From contig DWVR01000025.1 of NCBI GenBank assembly GCA_019120125.1, positions 1-64,000 of the forward strand: a stretch of 64,000 nt of DNA, read 5' to 3'. The position numbers and the translations under genes were made by a program. This stretch comes from Candidatus Phocaeicola excrementigallinarum (GTDB lineage Bacteria > Bacteroidota > Bacteroidia > Bacteroidales > Bacteroidaceae). Below the pieces are notes generated by a model that had not been told where the DNA came from, did no database searches, and saw only the letters and a list, made by a program, of their open reading frames with translations. Positions 53,895 to 62,705 of this stretch are shown one piece after another (positions within the stretch are counted from its first letter, which is position 1; each line of letters begins with the position of its first letter).

Positions 53895-54824
53895 TTATTT
53901 TCTATGAGGAGTCTCACGCAATGTATAGATTTTCGAGCTCCACGGAGAATAGCTTCTCTTCACGCGGCTGATGGTCAGAATCGTCTCCTCCACATCGTGG
54001 TCGGCTCCCTGAGCCTCATGAAGAGCCATCGTGATGGCGGCAATCACCTCACCCGGAGCCTCACCGAAGCCACGCTCTTTCGCCTCGTCCTTGTCGGTCA
54101 CGTTATGCACCTTCATCGCATTGCGCTTGCGGAGCCTTACAGCCAGCTTGCCGACAAAGCGGAAGCAGATATAAAGCAATATCAGGCCGACAAACACCAC
54201 CCCCATGGCCGTGACGGTCATGCCGACACCTGCCGGGTCATGATGCTCGAAATTCTCCATCTTCGGATTACTCTCGATGGTCTGGTTGTTGGTACTCGGA
54301 GTGACGTATCTCAACTCGCTGTCATCCTTCACTTCCCACTCTTCCGCACCGTCGGTGACCCGCGCGTACGACTGGTTTGCCTTCAGGAGACCGCCCGGAA
54401 CCACCACCTCGTCCAGCAGATTACGTCCCGAATCGTAAAGTCCGATCCAGTTGTCGCCTGTCTTGCTCAGCACGAAGTTGGTATGGAATGTCCCGCGACG
54501 GGGAGCACCGTCGGCCCAGAACAGCGAATGCTGCCGGGGCGGAATGCTGGTAAGCACGTCCCCCTTCGGAATGAAGTAAGTGGCGGTATCGCCCGGCTTG
54601 CAGCTCACCTTGATCAGACAACCGGCCAAGTCCTCCGTACTGTATGCCTTGTTGAATATCTCGATCCATCCGCTGTGCATGCCATAGTCATCCTGGAAAT
54701 TGCTCACGTTGTCGGTAAGCACCTCGTTGATGACCAGCTTGCTGTCGGGTTTCTGCCCCGTACACGAGACCAGCCCCACCAGCAGAAGCAGCGAAAGGAA
54801 TATTCCTGTTTTCGGTTTCTTCAT
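53895..54824 (-). CDS. OadG-like gamma subunit fused to a lamin-tail domain
   Basis: 309 residues. A lipoprotein-like signal (VGLVSCTG) is followed by a lamin-tail-like beta-sandwich domain at roughly 25-175 (LVINEVLTDN, then SGWIEIFN and an LAGC step). A single membrane segment (about 210-232, MGVVFVGLILLYICF) and a short cytoplasmic tail match OadG, which anchors the decarboxylase. Ordinary gamma subunits are under 100 residues. The start could be 54851, sharing a base with the mmdA stop (TAATG), or 54830; 54824 gives the best signal. Confidence 0.78.
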   Translation of the reverse strand: MKKPKTGIFLSLLLLVGLVSCTGQKPDSKLVINEVLTDNVSNFQDDYGMHSGWIEIFNKAYSTEDLAGCLIKVSCKPGDTATYFIPKGDVLTSIPPRQHSLFWADGAPRRGTFHTNFVLSKTGDNWIGLYDSGRNLLDEVVVPGGLLKANQSYARVTDGAEEWEVKDDSELRYVTPSTNNQTIESNPKMENFEHHDPAGVGMTVTAMGVVFVGLILLYICFRFVGKLAVRLRKRNAMKVHNVTDKDEAKERGFGEAPGEVIAAITMALHEAQGADHDVEETILTISRVKRSYSPWSSKIYTLRETPHRK

Positions 54825-54850
54825 AATCATCGTTCGTTTAAGGGTTGTCA

Positions 54851-56404
54851 TTACAATGGAATGTTTCCATGCTTCTTGGCCGGATTGGTCTGCTTCTTGG
54901 TCTGGAGCTGCTGCAAAGCGCGGATGATGCGGAAACGTGTGTTGCGCGGCTCGATCACATCATCAATGTAGCCATACTTGGCGGCGTTATACGGATTGGC
55001 GAACAGCTTGGTGTATTCCGCCTCTTTCTCGGCCATGAACGCTTTCGGGTCGGCGGCCTCTTTCGCCTCCTTCGCATAAAGCACTTCCACTGCGCCAGAA
55101 CCTCCCATCACAGCAATCTCGGCAGTAGGCCATGCATAGTTGATGTCACCCCTCAACTGCTTGCAGCTCATCACGATGTGAGATCCTCCATACGACTTGC
55201 GCAACGTAATGGTCACCTTGGGCACTGTAGCCTCTCCGTATGCGTACAGCAGTTTCGCACCGTGCAGAATGACGGCGTTGTATTCCTGACCCGTACCCGG
55301 AAGGAAGCCCGGCACATCCACCAGCGAGACGATAGGGATGTTGAACGCGTCGCAGAAACGCACGAAACGCGCTCCCTTGCGTGAGGCGTTGCAGTCAAGC
55401 ACACCGGCCAATGTCTTGGGCTGGTTGGCCACGATTCCTACCGACTGGCCGTTGAAACGGGCAAAACCCACAATGATATTCTTGGCAAAATCCGGCTGTA
55501 CCTCCAGAAACTCACCGTTGTCCACAATCGCCCCGATCACCTCGTACATATCGTATGCCTTGTTGGGACTGTCAGGGATAATCTCGTTCAACGAGTCCTC
55601 CAGACGGTCTATCGGGTCCGTACAATCCGTATAAGGCGGCTCTTCCAGATTGTTCTGCGGCAAGTACCCCAGCAGCTTACGGATAAGAGACAATCCTTCC
55701 TCCTCGGTGGCCGCCGTGAAGTGGGTCACACCGGAACGGGTGGAATGCACACTCGCGCCACCCAGATTTTCCTGTGTCACATCCTCACCTGTCACAGACT
55801 TCACCACTTTCGGCCCTGTCAGGAACATATATGAAGTCCCCTCAATCATCAATGTGAAGTCAGTCAGTGCCGGAGAATACACCGCACCGCCCGCACAAGG
55901 CCCGAAGATTCCCGAAATCTGCGGAATCACGCCCGAAGCCAGAATGTTCCTCTGGAAAATCTCGGCATATCCCGCCAAGGCGCAGATTCCTTCCTGAATA
56001 CGTGCGCCGCCCGAATCGTTCAGTCCGATTACAGGCGCACCCATCCGCATGGCCATGTCCATCACCTTGCAGATCTTCTTCGACATGGTTTCCGACAACG
56101 AGCCCGCCGAAACCGTGAAGTCCTGTGCGAACACATACACCAGACGCCCGTCGATGGTTCCGTAACCTGTCACCACTCCGTCGCCCAGATAATGCTTCTT
56201 TTCCATTCCGAAGTTCGTGCACCGGTGCTCCACAAACATGTCCATTTCCTCGAAACTCCCTTCATCGAGCAGCATCGAGATGCGTTCGTGAGCCGTATAT
56301 TTTCCTTTGGCGTGCTGTTTCTCGATGGCCTTCTCACCGCCACCCATACGAGCCTTGGCACGCAGGTCTATCAGTTCTTTTACTTTTTCAAGTTGGTTAC
56401 TCAT
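54851..56404 (-). CDS. mmdA: Methylmalonyl-CoA decarboxylase carboxyltransferase subunit
   Basis: 517 residues with two crotonase-like carboxyltransferase halves. Acyl-CoA and biotin sites are marked by GGARIQEG near 129 and the second-half GFLPGTGQE near 365. The family also includes propionyl-CoA carboxylase beta; the linked membrane subunit and epimerase point to the decarboxylase direction, methylmalonyl-CoA to propionyl-CoA. It follows the epimerase gene after 47 bases. Confidence 0.94.
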   Translation of the reverse strand: MSNQLEKVKELIDLRAKARMGGGEKAIEKQHAKGKYTAHERISMLLDEGSFEEMDMFVEHRCTNFGMEKKHYLGDGVVTGYGTIDGRLVYVFAQDFTVSAGSLSETMSKKICKVMDMAMRMGAPVIGLNDSGGARIQEGICALAGYAEIFQRNILASGVIPQISGIFGPCAGGAVYSPALTDFTLMIEGTSYMFLTGPKVVKSVTGEDVTQENLGGASVHSTRSGVTHFTAATEEEGLSLIRKLLGYLPQNNLEEPPYTDCTDPIDRLEDSLNEIIPDSPNKAYDMYEVIGAIVDNGEFLEVQPDFAKNIIVGFARFNGQSVGIVANQPKTLAGVLDCNASRKGARFVRFCDAFNIPIVSLVDVPGFLPGTGQEYNAVILHGAKLLYAYGEATVPKVTITLRKSYGGSHIVMSCKQLRGDINYAWPTAEIAVMGGSGAVEVLYAKEAKEAADPKAFMAEKEAEYTKLFANPYNAAKYGYIDDVIEPRNTRFRIIRALQQLQTKKQTNPAKKHGNIPL

Positions 56405-56451
56405 GGTATTTTCTATTTAAATTAATGAACAGTCAATCATTTTGCCAAATG

Positions 56452-56856
56452 TCATTTCTCGCAAAGCTCGGTCAGCACACCCATTGTCGACTTGGGATGC
56501 AGGAAAGCGATCTGCAGATTCTCGGCACCTTTACGGGGAGCCTTGTCAATCAGCCGGAGACCCGCTTCTTCGGCCTGAGCCAACGCATTGGCCACTCCGT
56601 CCTCTACCGCGAAAGCCACATGATGCACGCCCATGCCGCGGTTTTCGATAAACTTGGCGATGGTGCTGTCCGGTCCCGTGGGTTCCAGCAACTCGATTTT
56701 CGTCTCTCCGCACTTCAAGAACGCGGTCTTCACTTTCTGGTCTTCCACTGTCTCTATGTTATAACATTTCAGGCCCAATACATTTTCATAATAAGGGAGG
56801 GCTTCTTCGATACTCTTCACCGCAATGCCCAGATGTTCGATATGAGAAATTTTCAT
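56452..56856 (-). CDS. mce: Methylmalonyl-CoA epimerase
   Basis: 134-residue VOC-fold enzyme that interconverts (R)- and (S)-methylmalonyl-CoA. It starts MKISHIEHLGIAV, with the metal-binding His in HIEHLGI, and GVHHVAF near 76 and a late Glu complete the site. It connects the MutAB product with the stereoisomer used by MmdA. First gene of the decarboxylase operon. Confidence 0.95.
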   Translation of the reverse strand: MKISHIEHLGIAVKSIEEALPYYENVLGLKCYNIETVEDQKVKTAFLKCGETKIELLEPTGPDSTIAKFIENRGMGVHHVAFAVEDGVANALAQAEEAGLRLIDKAPRKGAENLQIAFLHPKSTMGVLTELCEK

Positions 56857-57188
56857 AACTGAATGGTATTATAATTAAAGTTTTATTCGATTACATTGCA
56901 CAAAGAAAAGAAAATTGTGCCGAATAAAGAAACTTTTCGCCTTTTTTTTACGTCACCCACAAAATGAGTCCATGAACGAATCCACAAAAGCCTGGAGACG
57001 CAAAACTACCGGAAAAACAAAGGACAGACCGGAAAAGTCATATAGTATTATACAAGAAACAGACACCTTTTCTCCTTTAGATTTCCGCAACGGATCCTGT
57101 CAAAATGTCATTACACAACAATAAATTGATTATCAATATACTACATATCATACAGAGGGCCTTATCCGATCATAAAGAAGCCGTGTAA
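56857..57188. other. Non-coding region upstream of mce
   Basis: AT-rich leader and promoter region of the epimerase operon. No good -7 consensus is visible. A 69-codon open frame at 56915-57124 has no RBS, signal or recognisable content and I do not call it. The region ends at palindromic array C. Confidence 0.5.
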
Positions 57189-57272
57189 AAAACGCCTTGA
57201 CATTTTACCTGAAACGTAAGGACGTTTTGATCAAAACGCCTAGGCGTTTCAGGTAAAATGTCAAGGCGTTTT
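57189..57272. repeat. 22-bp-period palindromic array C (four units)
   Basis: Units begin at 57189, 57211, 57233 and 57255 with linkers acct, gatc and aggt. The whole array is also one long dyad centred on TGATCA (57228-57233): unit 1 is the exact complement of unit 4 over AAAACGCCTTGACATTTT, and units 2 and 3 pair except at their centres. On the minus strand, downstream of the FemX-like gene, it ends in six T residues. Confidence 0.88.
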
Positions 57273-57299
57273 TCTCCGGACAAAATGTCAGTAATGAAA

Positions 57300-58268
57300 T
57301 CACACGTAGAACTTCACGAGCAGACGGTTGAGCCACCCCCATCCCACACGGAACCAACGGCGGCTGCTCATCTGACGCCCGCCGAAACGGAGGATGAAAT
57401 CACGATAACCGTATTTCTTGAAAGGCAGTCCGGCGTCAATGAACTCAAAATGGTCGTAACCGTGGGCAAGGGCATACGCCATGGCATTCCATACGGCCAG
57501 CACACCGGGATACTGCAACGGATAGCTTTTCCGCATGCCTCCGGAAAAAAGCAGGTAAGCATCCTTTTCCGAAAACAGACAGACCGAACCGCCGATAATC
57601 TTCCCTTTATAACGCACGATGAAAATCCTGGCATGCTCGGACGACTGGCGGGACAGGGAAAGGAAAAACTTGATATCCGGAAGGTAACGGTGAATCTTGG
57701 ACGAATAATAACGGCGCAGCAGCATGAAGAACTCACGGACCTCCTCTTCCGTACGGGCCACATCCATCTCCGCCCCACTCTTCAACCCGCGGCTGATCTG
57801 ACGTTTCCTTGACTCGCTCATCCACTTGCCGATACGGTTTCCATGCAGCGAATTGCGCACCCGCATCCAACGCACGGGGAAATAGCCGCACTCACGGAAA
57901 TAACGGTAGCCGAACAAAGGTTCCTTCAAGTTACGGAACTCCAACAGAAACGAACGGTCCTTGAAACTGGAAGTGAAACAAGCCAGCAGTTCCCGGAAAA
58001 TCTCCTCCCTCGCAAAAGAAGAGGGAAAATACTCCCCTGCACCATAGACATACGTCTCGCGGAAAAAGAGTTTGAAACGGAAACAACGGCGGGTGATGCA
58101 AAGCAGTTTGCCTACCGCCTGTGTCCCCTCGTAAGCCACGAGCAACACGGGACGGAATCCCTTGGCCTGCTGCAATGCCTGAAACATTTCAACGGAATAA
58201 AAGACATTCGAACCCGGCAAGGAAGGGATATCTTCAGCTTTATAATATGTAGCCAGACGAAGTGCCAT
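57300..58268 (-). CDS. FemAB/FemX-like GNAT-fold protein
   Basis: 322 residues with the double-GNAT layout of peptidoglycan bridge transferases and related BioF2-like acyltransferases. The C-terminal half has the typical VRYKGKIIGGSVCLF, then SYPLQYPGVLAVWNAM and HFEFIDAG near 285. It may use an aminoacyl or acyl-CoA donor. Bacteroides cross-links lack interpeptide bridges, so a glycan or lipid target may be more likely. The ATG at 58268 (MALRLATYYK) directly follows a -7 box; the alternative is 58277. Confidence 0.72.
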   Translation of the reverse strand: MALRLATYYKAEDIPSLPGSNVFYSVEMFQALQQAKGFRPVLLVAYEGTQAVGKLLCITRRCFRFKLFFRETYVYGAGEYFPSSFAREEIFRELLACFTSSFKDRSFLLEFRNLKEPLFGYRYFRECGYFPVRWMRVRNSLHGNRIGKWMSESRKRQISRGLKSGAEMDVARTEEEVREFFMLLRRYYSSKIHRYLPDIKFFLSLSRQSSEHARIFIVRYKGKIIGGSVCLFSEKDAYLLFSGGMRKSYPLQYPGVLAVWNAMAYALAHGYDHFEFIDAGLPFKKYGYRDFILRFGGRQMSSRRWFRVGWGWLNRLLVKFYV

Positions 58269-58274
58269 ACATTG

Positions 58275-58282
58275 CAAATGTA
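58275..58282 (-). promoter_or_regulatory. -7 box of the FemX-like gene
   Basis: The minus strand reads TACATTTG and ends only 6 bases before the ATG at 58268, so the mRNA may be nearly leaderless. There is no good TTTG at -33. Confidence 0.4.
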
Positions 58283-58290
58283 GGATTTTT

Positions 58291-58322
58291 TTTGAGGATT
58301 TGGAACGGATAAGCTATATTTG
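58291..58322 (+). promoter_or_regulatory. Promoter of the nitroreductase operon
   Basis: TTTG at 58291-58294, a 20-base spacer and TATATTTG at 58315-58322 give a full consensus promoter, 20 bases before the ATG. Confidence 0.8.
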
Positions 58323-58342
58323 TCGGGACAAAACGATTTTTT

Positions 58343-58900
58343 ATGGAAAACTTCAGCGAATTGATCAGAAGCAGGCGCAGCATGCGCAAGTTTACGGAAG
58401 AGGAACTGACTCAGGACGAAGTGGTGGCACTGCTCAAGGCCGGACTGATGTCGCCCACCTCGAAAAGGTCGAACAGCTGGCAGTTCATCGCGGTAGACGA
58501 CAAGCTGCTGCTGGAGAAACTGTCCCGATGCAAGCCTTCAGGAGCCGCGTTCGTGAAAGACGCCGCGCTGGCCATTGTGGTGACCGCCGATCCGATGGCC
58601 AGTGATGTGTGGATAGAGGATGCCTCGGTGGCCGCCATCATGATTCAGTTGCAGGCGGAGGACCTGGGACTGGGAAGCTGCTGGGTGCAGGTACGCGAAC
58701 GCGATACGGCCGACGGCACACCCGCCAACGAATATATCCACGAGCTGCTCGGCCTGCCCTTGCAGCTTCAGGTGCTCTGCATCATCGCCGTCGGACACAA
58801 AGGCATGGAACGGAAACCGTTCGACGAATCCCATCTGCAATGGGAGAAAGTGCACATCAACCAATACAATCCTGACAATGGCAACGGCAACGGACAATAA
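58343..58900 (+). CDS. Nitroreductase-family flavoprotein
   Basis: 185 residues, FMN-binding. It opens with the typical LIRSRRSMRKF (residues 8-18), PTSKRSNSWQF near 38 and GLGSCWVQV near 110. Family members reduce nitro groups, quinones or flavins with NAD(P)H; the substrate here is unknown. First gene of the plus-strand run to rmuC. It overlaps the next gene by 23 bases. Confidence 0.9.
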   Translation: MENFSELIRSRRSMRKFTEEELTQDEVVALLKAGLMSPTSKRSNSWQFIAVDDKLLLEKLSRCKPSGAAFVKDAALAIVVTADPMASDVWIEDASVAAIMIQLQAEDLGLGSCWVQVRERDTADGTPANEYIHELLGLPLQLQVLCIIAVGHKGMERKPFDESHLQWEKVHINQYNPDNGNGNGQ

Positions 58901-59207
58901 GGATACCTATAAGGCCACCGCCGTATTTCTTGTCGTGATGGGACTCCTGTACCTGATTGACAGGACGTTCGGCTTCGGACGGATGGGACTCTCCTGGATC
59001 ATGCAGAAAGACAACATGTTGCTCTATGCGGCTGTCATCTTCCTGTGGTTCAAGCGCGACAAGTCGGTGGGCATCATCCTGGCCGGCATCTGGCTGATCC
59101 AGAATATCGGACTGGTCATCACGCTGCTGGGACAGATGTCATCCTACCTGCTTCCCGCCGCCTTGCTGCTCGTCGGAATCATCCTTTATTTCATCTCTTC
59201 ACGCTGA
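58878..59207 (+). CDS. Small membrane protein (LiaF/DUF5668-like)
   Basis: 109 residues with four hydrophobic segments (about 15-30, 45-58, 66-82, 88-106) and short charged loops. The pattern resembles the N-terminal membrane part of LiaF-type proteins. No catalytic motif is visible. It overlaps the nitroreductase gene by 23 bases and stops 1 base before the next ATG, so its translation is coupled to both. Confidence 0.72.
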   Translation: MATATDNKDTYKATAVFLVVMGLLYLIDRTFGFGRMGLSWIMQKDNMLLYAAVIFLWFKRDKSVGIILAGIWLIQNIGLVITLLGQMSSYLLPAALLLVGIILYFISSR

Positions 59208-59208
59208 C

Positions 59209-60024
59209 ATGGAAAAACAGAATCTTACCCTCACATTCATCGGCGCGGGCAATGTGGCGACCCACCTGGCACAGGCACTCGCCCGGAAGAGTTGCCGCAT
59301 CAACCAGATATACAGCCGGACGGAGACTTCCGCACAGGCACTGGCTTCCGCACTGGACTGCGCCTTCACCACCGACTTGTCGGAAATATCGCCCGATTCG
59401 GACCTATATATCGTCTCGGTGAAGGATGCCGTACTGGAAGAAGTCACCGGCACGCTGGCACGACACGCCAATCCGGACGCGCTGTTCGTACATACGGCAG
59501 GAAGCATGCCCATGTCGGTATGGGAAGGAAAAACGCGCCGCCACGGAGTGCTCTACCCGATGCAGACGTTCAGCAAGTCAAGAAGCGTCGACTTTTCCAA
59601 TGTCCCTTTTTTCATCGAGACCAGTCTGCCGGACGACACGCTCCTTCTGCAGGAACTGGCCGGACGGCTGAGCGACAAAGTATACGCAGCCTCATCAGAG
59701 CAACGGAAGTATCTGCACATCGCGGCCGTGTTCGCCTGCAACTTCGCCAACCACATGTATGCCATCAGCAGACACCTGCTGCGTGCCCACGGACTCCCGT
59801 TCGAGGCCATGCTTCCGCTGATTGACGAGACAGCGCGGAAAGTACACACGCTCACGCCTACGGAAGCACAGACAGGTCCGGCCCGACGGAATGACCGGAA
59901 CGTAATGGAGCGGCATCTGGAGATACTGGAAGAGGAGCCGGAACTGGCCACCCTTTACCATCTGATCAGCAGGAACATTCATACATACGAACTTAAAGAC
60001 AAAGAAGAAAATGATAAACTATGA
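59209..60024 (+). CDS. Rossmann-fold protein with DUF2520 domain
   Basis: 271 residues. The N-terminal nucleotide-binding fold has [10 protein letters not shown] at 12-21, as in NADP-dependent F420 or pyrroline-5-carboxylate reductases. The C-terminal DUF2520 helical domain includes [11 protein letters not shown] near 185. Its reaction is unknown. The gene overlaps the KdsC-like gene by 14 bases. Confidence 0.85.
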   Translation: MEKQNLTLTFIGAGNVATHLAQALARKSCRINQIYSRTETSAQALASALDCAFTTDLSEISPDSDLYIVSVKDAVLEEVTGTLARHANPDALFVHTAGSMPMSVWEGKTRRHGVLYPMQTFSKSRSVDFSNVPFFIETSLPDDTLLLQELAGRLSDKVYAASSEQRKYLHIAAVFACNFANHMYAISRHLLRAHGLPFEAMLPLIDETARKVHTLTPTEAQTGPARRNDRNVMERHLEILEEEPELATLYHLISRNIHTYELKDKEENDKL

Positions 60025-60529
60025 CCTTACAAGAATAAAGGCGCTGTTTTTTGACGTGGACGGAGTATTGAGTGGAGAAACCGTCGGAATGGACTCCAAC
60101 GGCGACCCGATGCGCACCGTCAACATCAAGGACGGATATGCCCTGCAACTGGCCGTGAAATGCGGTCTGCACATAGCCATCATCACCGGAGGAAAAACGG
60201 AGTCGATAAGGAAACGCTATGAGGCTCTCGGCGTCAAGGACATTTATCTGGGAGCATCGGTCAAGACAAAGGAATACGAAGAACTGCTCCGGAAATACGA
60301 CCTGAAACCGGAGGAAGTGCTCTATATGGGTGATGACATTCCTGACTATGAGGTACTCAGACTGGTGGGGCTACCCTGCTGTCCCGCCGATGCGGCGCCC
60401 GAAATCAAATCGGTCTGCAAATACATCTCCCACCGCAACGGAGGCTACGGGTGCGGCCGGGATGTCATCGAGCAGGTGCTCCGTGCCCAAGGAAAATGGA
60501 TGTCGCATCAGGAAGCGTTCGGCTGGTAG
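60011..60529 (+). CDS. kdsC: KdsC-like HAD phosphatase
   Basis: 172 residues. HAD motif [10 protein letters not shown] has the nucleophile Asp15 and acid/base Asp17; motif II/III is seen in IITGGKTES and [11 protein letters not shown]. No cap domain, so it belongs to the tetrameric 3-deoxy-D-manno-octulosonate 8-phosphate phosphatase group needed for Kdo in LPS. The related NeuNAc-9-phosphate phosphatases have a similar sequence, so the exact substrate is not certain. Confidence 0.85.
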   Translation: MINYDLTRIKALFFDVDGVLSGETVGMDSNGDPMRTVNIKDGYALQLAVKCGLHIAIITGGKTESIRKRYEALGVKDIYLGASVKTKEYEELLRKYDLKPEEVLYMGDDIPDYEVLRLVGLPCCPADAAPEIKSVCKYISHRNGGYGCGRDVIEQVLRAQGKWMSHQEAFGW

Positions 60530-60543
60530 ACCTCTTGCCGGAT

Positions 60544-60585
60544 ACAAAGGCACGAGACCGATAGCCGGTTCTCCGTAGCCTTGCA
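60544..60585. repeat. Degenerate ACAAAGGCAC repeat copy
   Basis: ACAAAGGCACGAGA and TCTCCGTAGCCTTGCA form a weak inverted pair in the gap between kdsC and maf. It looks like a decayed member of the family at 27763 and 29987. Confidence 0.4.
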
Positions 60586-60625
60586 CCCCCACTTGAACAT
60601 TATTGAATTTGAAAACTGACCTACA

Positions 60626-61210
60626 ATGACATTAGACAATCTGAAGAAATACCACATTATCCTTGCATCGAACTCTCCCCGACGCAGAGAACTGCTTGCC
60701 GGACTGGGAATCGACTATGAAGTGAAAACACTTCCCGGAATAGAGGAAAGCTATCCGGACAATCTTCAAGGAGAGGAAATACCCGTGTACATCGCCCGCG
60801 AAAAGGCCGACGCCTACCGTCCGCATATCCGGAAAGACGAACTGATCATTACCGCCGACACCATTGTCTGGCTGGACGGAGAAGTATTGGGGAAACCGAA
60901 AGACGAGGCGGACGCCTGCCGCATGCTCCGCCAACTGTCCGGACGGGTCCACCAAGTGATTACCGGAGTCTGCATCACGACTGCCGACACACAGCGTGCC
61001 TTCGCCACGACCACCGACGTGACATTCGACACGCTCAGTGAAGAGGAAATCGACTATTATGTGAAAAACTACCGTCCGTTGGACAAAGCCGGAGCCTACG
61101 GAGTGCAGGAATGGATCGGCTTTATCGGTGTCACCCGGCTGGAAGGCTCCTATTTCAACGTGATGGGACTGCCCGTGCAACGCCTTTACAAGGAACTGAA
61201 GAAACTGTAA
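60626..61210 (+). CDS. maf: Maf-family nucleotide pyrophosphatase
   Basis: 194 residues. The signature ILASNSPRRRELL is at 12-24, ARFKA-like REKADAYR near 60, and ADTIVWLDGEVLGKP near 79. Maf proteins hydrolyse dTTP/UTP or modified NTPs to monophosphates and act as house-cleaning enzymes, with an older link to septum formation. The subtype cannot be fixed by eye. 97 bases after kdsC, 18 bases before rmuC. Confidence 0.93.
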   Translation: MTLDNLKKYHIILASNSPRRRELLAGLGIDYEVKTLPGIEESYPDNLQGEEIPVYIAREKADAYRPHIRKDELIITADTIVWLDGEVLGKPKDEADACRMLRQLSGRVHQVITGVCITTADTQRAFATTTDVTFDTLSEEEIDYYVKNYRPLDKAGAYGVQEWIGFIGVTRLEGSYFNVMGLPVQRLYKELKKL

Positions 61211-61228
61211 AAATCTCATAGACAAGAT

Positions 61229-62590
61229 ATGGAAATCATTTATCTGCTGACAGGACTTGTAACGGGTATCATCATCGGCTGTCTGATCCTGTCACGCAAG
61301 ACCGCATCCTTGACAACACAACTGCAGATGCAGCAGACGCACACACAGGACATGCTGAACGCCGAACAGCAAAAGACCGCCGCACTGATGGAACAGGAAA
61401 AACGGGAAAAGGACTTTCTACGCCGGCAACTGGACGAGACGGGAAAAGCGTTGTCCGAAACACGGCAGACAGCCGCCTCGCTCCGCACGGAAAACCACAA
61501 CCTGAACGAAAAACTGGAACTGCAGAAAAAGGAACTGGCCGACCTGCACAAACAATTCCAGATGGAGTTCGAGAACATCGCCAACCGGATTTTCCAGCAG
61601 AAGACGGAAACATTCAACAAGCTCAGTGCCGAAAGCCTGAACAGCCTGCTGAAACCTTTCGGAGAGAACTTGCAGGAATTCAAACATCAGGTAGCGGAAG
61701 TGTACGACAAGGAATCGAAACAACGCTTCTCGCTTGAAGACCGGATCAAAGAGCTGATGCAACTCAACAAACAAATCAGCGATGACGCCAACAACCTGAC
61801 ACGCGCCCTGAAAGGGGACTCCAAGATGCAGGGAAACTGGGGCGAGATGATTCTGGAAACGATTCTCGAACGTTCCGGACTTAGGGAAGGGGAAGAGTTC
61901 TTCAGACAGGAGTTTCTGAAGGACGAAAACGGTGAACCGCTCAAAAACGAGCAGGGGCAACGGATGCAGCCGGATGTACTGGTCAAATATCCCGACAACC
62001 GCGTGGTCATCATCGACTCGAAAGTATCGCTCACCGCTTACGCCAACTATGTAGGATGCGAGGACAAAACCGCACAGGAACAATACCTGAAAGCCCATCT
62101 GGCCTCCGTCAGAAGCCACATCGACGAACTGAGCCGGAAAGACTATTCGAAATACGATGCCACGGCACCCGATTTTGTCATGATGTTCATCCCCAACGAA
62201 CCAGCCTACCTGCTGGCCCTGCAGGCCGACCATGACCTCTGGAATTACGCCTATCAGAAGAAAGTGGTACTGATGAGCCCGACCAACCTGATTGCCGCCC
62301 TCCGGCTGGCACTGGATTTATGGAAACGAGAATACCAGCTCAAGAACATCCAGAATATCGTAAACCGCGGAACCGCACTTTATGAGAAACTGGTAGGATT
62401 CACGGAAACATTTGAAAAAATCGGAGATACCCTGAAAACGGCCTCCAACGCCTACGAGAACGCCCGCAACCAGCTTTCACAAGGACGAGGCAATCTGATC
62501 CGTCAGGCGGAAATGCTGAAAGAACTGGGCATCACCCCAAAAAAGAAATTCCCCCCAAGCCTGCAGGGCGGAAAAGAAGGGGAAAATTAA
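61229..62590 (+). CDS. rmuC: RmuC-family DNA recombination protein
   Basis: 453 residues. An N-terminal membrane segment (about 3-20) is followed by a long coiled coil (about 25-125) and a nuclease-like domain with [17 protein letters not shown] near 209 and [17 protein letters not shown] near 249. RmuC limits DNA inversions at short inverted repeats in E. coli, which is of interest in a repeat-rich region. Last gene of its run. Confidence 0.93.
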   Translation: MEIIYLLTGLVTGIIIGCLILSRKTASLTTQLQMQQTHTQDMLNAEQQKTAALMEQEKREKDFLRRQLDETGKALSETRQTAASLRTENHNLNEKLELQKKELADLHKQFQMEFENIANRIFQQKTETFNKLSAESLNSLLKPFGENLQEFKHQVAEVYDKESKQRFSLEDRIKELMQLNKQISDDANNLTRALKGDSKMQGNWGEMILETILERSGLREGEEFFRQEFLKDENGEPLKNEQGQRMQPDVLVKYPDNRVVIIDSKVSLTAYANYVGCEDKTAQEQYLKAHLASVRSHIDELSRKDYSKYDATAPDFVMMFIPNEPAYLLALQADHDLWNYAYQKKVVLMSPTNLIAALRLALDLWKREYQLKNIQNIVNRGTALYEKLVGFTETFEKIGDTLKTASNAYENARNQLSQGRGNLIRQAEMLKELGITPKKKFPPSLQGGKEGEN

Positions 62591-62622
62591 AAGATTCTTA
62601 TTTTCCCCGTCAGTGATAAAAA

Positions 62623-62676
62623 CGCAGTGAAGCATCTCATGTGTATCAGTTCCAACTTTCGAGATGCTTCACTGCG
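62623..62676. terminator. Stem-loop between rmuC and hisS
   Basis: Perfect 16-bp arms CGCAGTGAAGCATCTC (62623-62638) and GAGATGCTTCACTGCG (62661-62676). On the minus strand the stem is followed by TTTTT, so it can terminate hisS, and it lies 33 bases after the rmuC stop. It resembles the element at 31216-31313. Confidence 0.78.
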
Positions 62677-62705
62677 CTCTGCCTGACAGAATAAATACTA
62701 TGAGA

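Noticed and set aside
56915-57124. 69-codon open frame upstream of mce
   Set aside because: No promoter, no conserved motif and a composition like random AT-rich sequence.
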